A stretch of DNA of 5,219 nucleotides from NCBI GenBank assembly GCA_937900425.1, contig CALCDT010000012.1, positions 1 through 5,219 on the forward strand, in the 5' to 3' direction. The position numbers were made by a program, and so were the translations under genes. Within the stretch, counting starts at the first letter, position 1. Each line of letters opens with the position of its first letter. Under the pieces are notes generated by a model that saw nothing but the letters and a program-made list of their open reading frames with translations, did not search any database and had not been told where the DNA came from. The DNA comes from an uncultured Alphaproteobacteria bacterium. GTDB lineage: Bacteria; Pseudomonadota; Alphaproteobacteria; Rhizobiales; Pleomorphomonadaceae. Shown piece by piece: positions 1 to 5,219 of the stretch.

Positions 1-108
1 ACCCACCCCGACACCGGCCGCACCCGCCGCGTCGAGACGGTGACGCGGGCGATCGTCCAGCGCGTCCGCGAGGAACGCCGCCTCTTCGCCCTGCCGGGGC
101 GCGGGTGA
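1..108 (+). CDS. C-terminal end of an unidentified protein (partial)
   Basis: This is the last 35 codons of a gene that begins before the window, read in frame 1 to a TGA at 106-108. Thirty-four of the 35 codons end in G or C, matching the strong third-position GC bias of the real genes here and supporting genuine coding. The tail is very basic (nine arginines in 35 residues) and runs from THPDTGR through an Arg/Glu-rich, probably helical stretch (IVQRVREERRLFAL) to a PGRG end. No family can be recognised from so short a tail. The gene converges on the 764-codon minus-strand gene, with only 6 bp between the two stops. That it is coding is likely; its function is unknown. Confidence 0.7.
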   Translation, partial: THPDTGRTRRVETVTRAIVQRVREERRLFALPGRG

Positions 109-114
109 GGGGCG

Positions 115-2409
115 TCAGGGCGCGGTCGTCTCGACGCTGAGGTTCAGCATCCCGACGATCGAGCCGGGGGCCAGCATCGCAGAGCCCATCAGCGCGGCGA
201 GGGGCAGCGGCTGCTTCGGCCGGGCGCGGACGGTGATCGTGCCGGCCGGGTCGTCGAGGAAGCGGCGGACGGCCGCCGCCACGGCGGCGGCGAAGGCGTC
301 GCCGGTCTGCGCCGCCAGCGTCTCGCGGGCCTCGCGCACCGCCTCGTCGATCATCTCGTCGACCGAGACGCCGGCGTCGCGGGCGAGCGAGTGGAGATAG
401 GTCGGCAGCGCCGGCGCGTCGCCGAACGACGTCTCGGCGCTTTCGAGGGTGATCGCCGGCAGCGCGTCCTGGGCGTTCTCAGGGTCGGTGAAAACGCTGC
501 GCGGCACGTTGCCGAGGCGGACGCGGACACGCTCGCGGCCGAGGCCGGCGGCGCCGATCTCGAACGGGTCGAGGGCGTAGGCGCCGGTCGCCTCGTCCCA
601 GCTCAGCGCCAGCCGGGCGTCGACGTCGAGGGTGGTGACGCCGAAGCGCGCCAGCGTGTCCGACACCGCGGCGTCGTCGACATATTTCGCCGGAATCCGC
701 AGGCCCTGCATGTCGATGCGGACGTCGGTCGGCACCGGCGCGAGGAAGCCGTCGAAGACGCCGCGCAGGCTGTCGAGGCCGACGACCCGCTCGCCGCCGC
801 GCGTCACCTTCAGCCCCGTCACCTCGAAGCCGCCGAGCATCGGCGTGAGATCCAGGATCTGCCGGGTGGTCAGCGGCATGGCGTCGCCGGCGTCGGCCAT
901 ATCCTCCGCCATTTCCCCGTCCGCCATGTCCCCGTCCGCATCGTCTCCGTCGGGCGTGTCGGCGTCCGCCGTCTCGCCGTCCATCGCGTCGCCGTCCGTC
1001 GCGTCGTCTTCGGCCGCGTCGTCCATGTCGTCCGGTGCGGATTTCGAGGCGCTGTCGCTGCCCGGCGCCGGAGCGCCCTTCTCCTTCTTCCCGTCTTCCT
1101 TCGTCCCCTCGGCCTCCTTCTCGGCGGCGGCGACGCCGGAGCGCACCGCTTCGACGATCGCCGCCCGCGTCGGGAAGGTGAGGTCGCTCAGGGCGAAACG
1201 GTCGAGGGTGAGGCCGCCGGTGCCCGGCAGCTCGCCGCTGATGCCGGACATCGAGAAGCCGCCGATCGTGCCGCCCCGCCAGCCGTCGAGGCGCAGCTCG
1301 CGCACGCCGCCCCTGACGTCGAAGCTGCCGCCGGTGCCGTCCTCGAGGCCCTCGAAGGTGAGGCCGGTCGTCTCCACCTCGTCGACGCCGACGACCTCGA
1401 GGGTGGCGAGGAGGGCGTCGGCGACGGCGTCGGCCGGCACCGTGGTCTCCTTCAGGAGGCGGTCGTAGAGCGCGGCGAGCGACACCGCCGGGGCGCCGAT
1501 GCTGACGCCGCGACTGGCGGTGCGCTCGATGGCGAAGCGGGCGCCGGCGCCCTCCGAGGTGATGCCCTCGATGACCTCGCTCTCGGCCACGATCGCGCGC
1601 GGCGCCGGCTGTGGCAGGCCGAAGAAGGCGCGCACCACCGGCAGCAGGTCGTAGCCGGTGTCGGTGACACGGCGCACGGTGCCGCGGACGGCCTGCGCGT
1701 TCTTCCCGCCCGGATCGGTCGAGGTCGTCTCGCTGTTCTCGACGACCATCTCGGCGATGCGGCCGTCGACGACGCCGGTGACGCGGGTCGGACCGGACCG
1801 CGTCGTCTGTCGGGTCCCCGGCGCCTCGATCACCGTCTCGGTCGTCGCCACCGTCTGCTCGGCCCAGCTCTGCTTCAGTGTCGCCTCGACGAGCGGGCCG
1901 AAGCGCGACACCGGCCGCTCCGGATCGTCGACGAGTGCCGGCAGACGCGGCCAGCCGCCGTCGCGCAGCACCATGTCGGTGAAGGTCACGGCGGCGCGCA
2001 GCGTCTCCGGCTTGCCCTCGACGGCAGCCTTCAGCTCGAACGTCTGCTCGGGGATCTCGATTCGGGCGGCGCGGTAGCCGTCGGCGGTCTCGACGAGGTC
2101 GGTCGCCATGAAGGCGGGCATCGACCAGCGCCCCTCGATCGTCAGCGTCACCGGCTCGACAAGGCCGGTGATGCCGGCCCGGAAGCGGGTGCGGAAGCTG
2201 ACCTCTAGGTCGCGGCCGATGGTCTTGCCGCCGGCCTCGTCGGTGACGGCGCCGTGGCGCACCGTGAGCCCGTCGATCCCGGCGAGTTCCCCGTACCAGC
2301 GCGTCACCGTGTCGGCGCCGTCGGCGAAGGCCGGGCCGCCGGCGGCGAGGAGCGTCAGGGCGCCGGCGGCGACGAGGCTGCGGCTCCGGACGGTGAAGGG
2401 TTGGCGCAT
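115..2409 (-). CDS. Large exported (probably periplasmic) protein of unknown function with acidic linker
   Basis: The product has 764 residues and I do not recognise its family with confidence. Residues 1-29 form a typical Sec signal peptide: a basic start (MRQPFTVRSR), a hydrophobic core and an AFA cleavage site before Asp30. No cysteine follows, so it is not a lipoprotein, and the whole protein is cysteine-free. No further membrane segment is obvious, so a periplasmic location is inferred. Residues 30-425 and 512-764 look rich in beta strands, with recurring Gly-Leu-x-Val and GGF-type turns (for example at 383-385 and 526-528). They are separated by a charged linker: Lys/Glu-rich at 429-446, then an almost purely Asp/Glu/Ala/Gly/Met stretch at 460-510. 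The mature start (short helix, then DGLTVRHG and strands) loosely recalls alphaproteobacterial periplasmic proteins of the DUF945/DUF2125 or AsmA-like style, but this is only an impression. The start is supported by AGAAGAGGA placed 7 nt upstream of the ATG and by the signal peptide beginning there. It is read in the same direction as the transporter operon but lies 126 bp downstream of it, so co-transcription is possible but not shown. Confidence 0.88.
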   Translation of the reverse strand: MRQPFTVRSRSLVAAGALTLLAAGGPAFADGADTVTRWYGELAGIDGLTVRHGAVTDEAGGKTIGRDLEVSFRTRFRAGITGLVEPVTLTIEGRWSMPAFMATDLVETADGYRAARIEIPEQTFELKAAVEGKPETLRAAVTFTDMVLRDGGWPRLPALVDDPERPVSRFGPLVEATLKQSWAEQTVATTETVIEAPGTRQTTRSGPTRVTGVVDGRIAEMVVENSETTSTDPGGKNAQAVRGTVRRVTDTGYDLLPVVRAFFGLPQPAPRAIVAESEVIEGITSEGAGARFAIERTASRGVSIGAPAVSLAALYDRLLKETTVPADAVADALLATLEVVGVDEVETTGLTFEGLEDGTGGSFDVRGGVRELRLDGWRGGTIGGFSMSGISGELPGTGGLTLDRFALSDLTFPTRAAIVEAVRSGVAAAEKEAEGTKEDGKKEKGAPAPGSDSASKSAPDDMDDAAEDDATDGDAMDGETADADTPDGDDADGDMADGEMAEDMADAGDAMPLTTRQILDLTPMLGGFEVTGLKVTRGGERVVGLDSLRGVFDGFLAPVPTDVRIDMQGLRIPAKYVDDAAVSDTLARFGVTTLDVDARLALSWDEATGAYALDPFEIGAAGLGRERVRVRLGNVPRSVFTDPENAQDALPAITLESAETSFGDAPALPTYLHSLARDAGVSVDEMIDEAVREARETLAAQTGDAFAAAVAAAVRRFLDDPAGTITVRARPKQPLPLAALMGSAMLAPGSIVGMLNLSVETTAP
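880..1125 (-). repeat. Low-complexity charged linker (Lys/Glu block then Asp/Ala/Gly/Met block)
   Basis: This covers codons 429-510 of the 764-residue protein. The first part mixes Lys and Glu (KEAEGTKEDGKKEKG). From residue 460 to 510, 24 of 51 residues are Asp or Glu, none is Lys or Arg, and the rest are mainly Ala, Gly, Met and Thr. At DNA level (plus strand, about 905-1035) it is a degenerate array of GTCGCC/GTCCGCC/GCGTCG-type units that keeps the reading frame, so it could change length by slippage. Short runs such as DADTPDGDDADGD loosely resemble Asp-rich calcium-binding loops, but the spacing is irregular and calcium binding is speculation. Confidence 0.85.
2323..2409 (-). other. Sec signal peptide coding segment of the 764-residue protein
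   Basis: These are codons 1-29. They show three basic residues within the first ten, a hydrophobic run (SLVAAGALTLLAAGG) and the A-x-A motif AFA directly before DGAD, which fits signal peptidase I cleavage after residue 29. No twin arginine and no lipobox cysteine are present. Confidence 0.85.
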
Positions 2410-2535
2410 CGGGGGGTCCTCTTCTGCTCTCGGCCGCGCACCGTCTCACCCCGCGGTGGCGGTTGTCGAGCACCCACTCCGTCGAAGCAGGGCGATTTCC
2501 TGCGCCGCCCGGCCGTCGCCGGTCCGGCGCCGCGC
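2410..2535. other. 126-bp intergenic region between hydrolase and exported-protein gene
   Basis: Apart from the ribosome binding site at its left end, nothing firm can be assigned here. Reading on the minus strand, there is a TCGACA hexamer at 2469-2464 that resembles a -35 box, but the hexamer 17 nt further on (AGACGG) is not a credible -10. A 5-bp stem with a 3-nt loop at 2517-2529, just after the hydrolase stop, has no following U-tract. The gap is long compared with the overlaps in the transporter operon and may hold a promoter for the downstream gene that does not match sigma-70 consensus. Confidence 0.45.
2417..2425 (-). promoter_or_regulatory. Ribosome binding site of the exported-protein gene
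   Basis: On the minus strand, AGAAGAGGA is followed by 7 nt (CCCCCCG) and then the ATG at 2409. The purine-rich GAGGA core and its spacing are good and fix the start of the 764-codon gene. Confidence 0.7.
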
Positions 2536-3270
2536 TCAGGCGCCCTTGGCGTCGAGCCAGGCGCGGATCAGGGCGCGGTGGCGGGCGCCGTCGAAGCTGG
2601 CGAAGTGGCCGCCGTGGACGACGCGGACGTCGAGGTCGAGGAGGCGCTTCATCGACGCGACGTAGTCGTCGGCGTTCGCATGGTACGTGTCCTCGATCAG
2701 CGGCCCGTCGTAGAGGATGTCGCCGGAGAACAGGATCCGCGTCGCCGCCTCGTAGAGGGCGATGCCGCCGGGCGAGTGGCCGGGCGTGTGGATCACCGTG
2801 AAGTGCCGGTCGCCGAGGTCGATGACGTCGCCGTCGGCGAGGAGCCGCGTCGCCGGCGCCGCCTTCACCGCGTATTCGGTCGAGGCGTAGGGCGCCGGCG
2901 GCAGGCCGGTGAAGATGTCGTCGGTGACGTAGGGGTCGGCGAGCGTGTTCGCGCGGGTCGGATGCGCCAGCAACTCGGCCTCGGCGCAGTGGACGCAGCG
3001 CTCGGCGAACTCGTGGTGGCAGCCGACGTGGTCGAAGTGGGTGTGGCTCGCCACCGCCACGCACGCCTTCTCGGTGACGAGGGGAACGTAGGTCCTGAGC
3101 GAGACGACGCCCATGCCGCTGTCGACCAGCATGTCGCGGTCGCGGCCGCGCACGTGCCAGATGTTGCAGCGGTAGAATTCCTCGATGTGCGGCTCGCAGA
3201 TGTAGGTGACGCCGTCGTCGAGGCGCTTCGTCGCGTACCAGTCCTCGGGGCGGATGCGCGGCTTCGTCAT
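2536..3270 (-). CDS. Metallo-beta-lactamase (MBL) fold hydrolase
   Basis: The product is a 244-residue cytoplasmic enzyme with no signal peptide, a normal single-domain length for the family. The full set of MBL metal-site motifs is visible: Asp50 (LVDSG, motif 1), H76-x-H78-x-D80-H81 (HTHFDH, motif 2), His165 in HTPGHS (motif 3), Asp184 in FSGD (motif 4) and His222 in GGH (motif 5). In this superfamily these residues bind one or two zinc ions and activate water to hydrolyse thioesters, lactones, phosphodiesters or beta-lactams. The sequence does not show which substrate applies. The N-terminal CNIWHVRGRDRD segment appears typical of a family of uncharacterised MBL proteins. Cysteines 84, 92 and 95 with His85, 86 and 94 cluster just after motif 2. 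The ATG overlaps the stop of the ATPase gene by 4 bp (ATGA) and has no good Shine-Dalgarno sequence, so it is probably made by translational coupling. It may process the imported solute or a product of it; that is inference. Confidence 0.95.
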   Translation of the reverse strand: MTKPRIRPEDWYATKRLDDGVTYICEPHIEEFYRCNIWHVRGRDRDMLVDSGMGVVSLRTYVPLVTEKACVAVASHTHFDHVGCHHEFAERCVHCAEAELLAHPTRANTLADPYVTDDIFTGLPPAPYASTEYAVKAAPATRLLADGDVIDLGDRHFTVIHTPGHSPGGIALYEAATRILFSGDILYDGPLIEDTYHANADDYVASMKRLLDLDVRVVHGGHFASFDGARHRALIRAWLDAKGA

Positions 3271-4349
3271 CGCGGTTGCTCGGCGAGGGCGACGACGCCG
3301 CGGGCGTCGAGGGCGAGGGAGACGGTGTCGCCGGCCTTCGCCGCGAGCGCCTGCGGCAGGTGGGCGAGGAGGACGAGGTCGGGCGCCGCGTCGGGGGCGA
3401 GCCGGCAGCGGTGGTGGGTGCCGAAGAAGGCGATGTCGAGGATCCGCGCCCGGCCGAGCGCCGCGGTACCCGGCTCGCCGGCGTCGAGGGAGAGGTGCTC
3501 GGGGCGGACGGCGAGACGGGCGGCGGCGCCGTGGCGGAGGCCCGCGGCGTTGCCGGCGGCGAGCGGGATCGGCCCGAGCGGCGTCGCCGCGACGAGGTCC
3601 GTGTCGGTCGCGAGGATCTCGGCCGGCACCAGGTTCACCTCGCCCATGAAGCCGGCCGAGAACAGCGACCGCGGCTTCAGATAGATCTGCTCCGGCGGGC
3701 CGCGGTCCTCGATCCGGCCCCGGTTCATCACCACGATCAGGTCGGCGATCGCCATCGCCTCCTCCTGGTCGTGGGTGACGTGGACGAAGGTGGTGCCGAC
3801 GCGCCGCTGGATCGCCTTCAGCTCGTCCTGCATCTGCCGGCGCAGCTTCAGGTCGAGGGCGCCGAGCGGCTCGTCGAGGAGCAGCACGTCGGGCTCCACC
3901 GCGAGCGCCCGGGCGAGGGCGACGCGCTGGCGCTGGCCGCCGGAGAGCTCGTGCGGCTTCTTCAGCGCCGCCCCGTCGAGGCCGACGAGGGCGAGGAGTT
4001 CGCGGGCGCGGGCGTCGCGCTCCGCCCGGCCGACGCCGCGCATCCTGAGCCCGAAGCCGACATTGGCGAGGAGCGTCATGTGCGGGAACAGCGCGTAGTC
4101 CTGGAACATCGTCGTCGTCGGCCGCTTCGCCGGCGCTACCCGGGTGACGTCGCGGCCGCCGATCAGGACGCGGCCCTCGCTCGGCGTCAGGAAGCCGCCG
4201 AGGATCGACAAGAGCGTGGTCTTGCCGCAGCCCGAGGGGCCGAGCAGCACCGCGAACTCGCCGGCGCCGATCTCGAGGTCGATGCCGTCGAGGGCGGTGA
4301 AGCCGGCGAAGCGGTGGCGGATGCCGGAGAGCACGACGTCGGCCGTCAT
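3267..4349 (-). CDS. ABC transporter ATP-binding protein, PotA-like (polyamine-type importer)
   Basis: The product has 360 residues, the usual length for PotA/MalK-type import ATPases. It carries Walker A GPSGCGKTT (37-45), a Q-loop with Gln83 (MFQDYALFPH), the signature LSGGQ (135-139), Walker B VLLLDE (155-160, catalytic Glu160), a D-loop LGALD (162-166) and the switch His193 (VTHD). The C-terminal 120 residues form a TOBE-type domain with the typical VRPEHL motif (281-286) and FFGTHHRCRL (308-317). It sits on the inner face of the membrane and drives import through the two permeases encoded upstream. The ATG at 4349 is chosen because the fold begins there, GAAAGG lies 10 nt upstream and it overlaps the permease stop by 4 bp; the frame stays open to about 5159, but that extension is only a shadow of the permease gene. 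Its subfamily (polyamine/Fe3+/opine-type importers) is clear, but the exact substrate is not determined by this subunit. Confidence 0.97.
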   Translation of the reverse strand: MTADVVLSGIRHRFAGFTALDGIDLEIGAGEFAVLLGPSGCGKTTLLSILGGFLTPSEGRVLIGGRDVTRVAPAKRPTTTMFQDYALFPHMTLLANVGFGLRMRGVGRAERDARARELLALVGLDGAALKKPHELSGGQRQRVALARALAVEPDVLLLDEPLGALDLKLRRQMQDELKAIQRRVGTTFVHVTHDQEEAMAIADLIVVMNRGRIEDRGPPEQIYLKPRSLFSAGFMGEVNLVPAEILATDTDLVAATPLGPIPLAAGNAAGLRHGAAARLAVRPEHLSLDAGEPGTAALGRARILDIAFFGTHHRCRLAPDAAPDLVLLAHLPQALAAKAGDTVSLALDARGVVALAEQPR

Positions 4350-5131
4350 CGGCGGGCCGCCTTTCGGAAGACGAGGAGCTCGAGCGCCACGACGAGCACG
4401 ATCGAGACGAGGAAGACGACCGAGCCGACGGCGTTGGTCTTCGGGTTGAGGCCGGAGCGCAGCAGGCTCCAGATCTCCACCGGCAGCGTCACGTCGAAGC
4501 GCGACAGCAGGAAGGCGATGATGAACTCGTCCCAGGAGAAGGTCACCGACAGGAAGAAGGCGGCGATCAGCCCCGGCGCCAGCATCGGCGTGGTGACGAG
4601 GGTCATCACCTGGAACTCGCTGGCGCCGAGGTCGCGGGCGGCGCGCTCGACGTTGATCTGGTGGTCGCCCATCTGGGCGTAGGGGATGGCGAAGCAGAGC
4701 GGCAGGTTGATCACCACGTGGCCGATGCCGACGGTGAGGAGCGAACGCGGCACGCCGAGCATGTTGAACATCATCAGGAGGCCGAGGCCGATGATCAGCG
4801 TGCTGACCGCGAGCGGCGCCGTGATCAGCGCGCGGGCGAGGAAGCCGCCGGGCGGGCGGAAGCGGGCGAGGCCGTAGGCGGCGAGGAAACCGAGGACGCA
4901 GGCGAGCGCCGACGAGACGACCGCGACGACGAGCGAGTTGACGAGCGCCGCGGTGAGCTTCGCGTCGGCGAACACCGCCTGGTACCAGGCGAGCGACGGC
5001 CCGTTGAAGGGCGGGATCGGGAACCGCCCGCCCTGGAACGAGAACAGCACCAGCACCGCCACCGGCATCAGGATGAAGCCGTAGAGGACGACGGCGTAGA
5101 CGACGGCGGCGAGGGTCGAAGGGCGGGGCAT
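4346..5131 (-). CDS. ABC transporter permease, PotC-like
   Basis: The product is a 261-residue inner-membrane protein with about six hydrophobic segments (approximately 8-31, 62-90, 99-124, 131-153, 185-210 and 234-256). The cytoplasmic EAA loop at 163-187 contains AARDLGAS and a following TPMLAPG, the conserved coupling site for the ATPase in binding-protein-dependent importers. The stretch FSWDEFIIAFLLS (198-210) and the short C-terminus after the last helix are typical of PotC, the second permease of spermidine/putrescine-type systems. It would pair with the PotB-like permease encoded just upstream to form the membrane channel. The start lies 3 bp after the stop of that gene, with AGAGG 9 nt upstream of the ATG. 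Its own stop overlaps the ATPase start (ATGA). The substrate could be a polyamine or a related cationic or organic solute. Confidence 0.96.
   Translation of the reverse strand: MPRPSTLAAVVYAVVLYGFILMPVAVLVLFSFQGGRFPIPPFNGPSLAWYQAVFADAKLTAALVNSLVVAVVSSALACVLGFLAAYGLARFRPPGGFLARALITAPLAVSTLIIGLGLLMMFNMLGVPRSLLTVGIGHVVINLPLCFAIPYAQMGDHQINVERAARDLGASEFQVMTLVTTPMLAPGLIAAFFLSVTFSWDEFIIAFLLSRFDVTLPVEIWSLLRSGLNPKTNAVGSVVFLVSIVLVVALELLVFRKAARR
4360..4365 (-). promoter_or_regulatory. Ribosome binding site of the ATPase gene
   Basis: GAAAGG on the minus strand lies inside the end of the permease gene, 10 nt before the ATG at 4349. It supports this start over the longer open frame and adds to the translational coupling through the ATGA overlap. 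Confidence 0.55.
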
Positions 5132-5134
5132 CGC

Positions 5135-5219
5135 TCAGGCCCTCTCGATCTTCAGCCAACGGGCGCAGGCGAGGTAGACGAGCGTCACCACCACCATCAG
5201 CACCATCGACAGCGCCGCG
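5135..5219 (-). CDS. ABC transporter permease, PotB-like, C-terminal end (partial)
   Basis: Only the last 27 complete codons are inside the window, ending in TGA at 5137-5135. They encode a hydrophobic final membrane segment (SMVLMVVVTLVYLACA) followed by the short charged cytoplasmic tail RWLKIERA. This shape, with an alanine/serine-leading last helix and a short basic end, fits the first permease of PotABCD-type importers. Its position 3 bp upstream of the PotC-like gene, in the usual order, supports this. The end of the gene (AGAGG at 5145-5141) also serves as the ribosome binding site for the next gene. The rest of the gene, and probably a substrate-binding protein gene, lie beyond the right edge. 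Confidence 0.85.
   Translation of the reverse strand, partial: AALSMVLMVVVTLVYLACARWLKIERA
5141..5145 (-). promoter_or_regulatory. Ribosome binding site of the PotC-like permease gene
   Basis: AGAGG on the minus strand lies in the last codons of the upstream permease gene, 9 nt before the ATG at 5131. It supports the chosen start, which matches the natural N-terminus of PotC-type permeases (a short basic tail before the first helix). Confidence 0.55.

Noticed and set aside
391..2208. A 605-codon open frame on the plus strand, antisense to the exported-protein gene
   Set aside because: Long antisense frames are expected in very GC-rich coding DNA. The product is an Arg/His/Ala/Gly/Val-rich mixture with no motif, and the minus-strand frame has a signal peptide, a ribosome binding site and a coherent domain layout.
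2441..2469. TCGACA-N17-AGACGG as a sigma-70-type promoter for the exported-protein gene
   Set aside because: The -35-like hexamer is a fair match but the -10 hexamer bears no useful resemblance to consensus, so the pair is not better than chance.
2517..2529. Small inverted repeat (CGCCG-GTC-CGGCG) after the hydrolase stop as a terminator
   Set aside because: The stem is only 5 bp with a 3-nt loop, there is no U-tract on the minus-strand transcript, and such pairs are common by chance at this GC content.
479..3064. An 861-codon open frame on the minus strand crossing two genes
   Set aside because: It spans the hydrolase gene, the intergenic gap and the exported-protein gene in another frame, and encodes Arg/Pro-rich low-complexity sequence, the usual shadow of high-GC genes.
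3276..4682. A 468-codon plus-strand open frame opposite the ATPase and permease genes
   Set aside because: It is antisense to two clearly identified transporter genes, crosses their junction and shows no domain or membrane pattern of its own.
4350..5159. Upstream extension of the ATPase frame (giving 630 residues)
   Set aside because: The extension is Arg/Pro-rich shadow of the permease gene. The ABC ATPase fold starts at the ATG at 4349, which has a ribosome binding site and the ATGA overlap.

Overview
The window is a very GC-rich piece of bacterial chromosome, packed with genes that nearly all use G or C at the third codon position. This composition, the gene style (a PotABC-type importer, an exported cysteine-free protein, TGA stops and ATGA overlaps) and the tight packing suggest a high-GC alphaproteobacterium, perhaps of the Hyphomicrobiales (Rhizobiales). 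That placement is inference; there is no rRNA or marker gene to confirm it.

Layout from the right end, in the direction of transcription (minus strand): the last 27 codons of a PotB-like permease (5135-5219, cut by the window edge), a complete PotC-like permease (4346-5131), a PotA-like ABC ATPase (3267-4349) and a metallo-beta-lactamase-fold hydrolase (2536-3270). The permeases are 3 bp apart. PotC/ATPase and ATPase/hydrolase each overlap by 4 bp (ATGA). This is almost certainly one operon for import of a polyamine-like or other small organic solute, with a hydrolase translated in a fixed relation to the transporter. The substrate-binding protein is not in the window and would be expected further upstream, beyond 5219.

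After a 126-bp gap comes a 764-codon minus-strand gene (115-2409) for a large, cysteine-free, probably periplasmic protein of unknown function. It has a signal peptide and a strongly acidic Asp/Ala/Gly/Met low-complexity linker that divides it into two parts. Its stop lies only 6 bp from the stop of a convergent plus-strand gene, of which only the last 35 codons (1-108) are present.

No RNA gene, mobile element, CRISPR array or clear intrinsic terminator was seen. Most of the window is ordinary transporter content. The parts most worth a second look are the uncharacterised exported protein with its acidic tract, and the hydrolase locked into the transporter operon.
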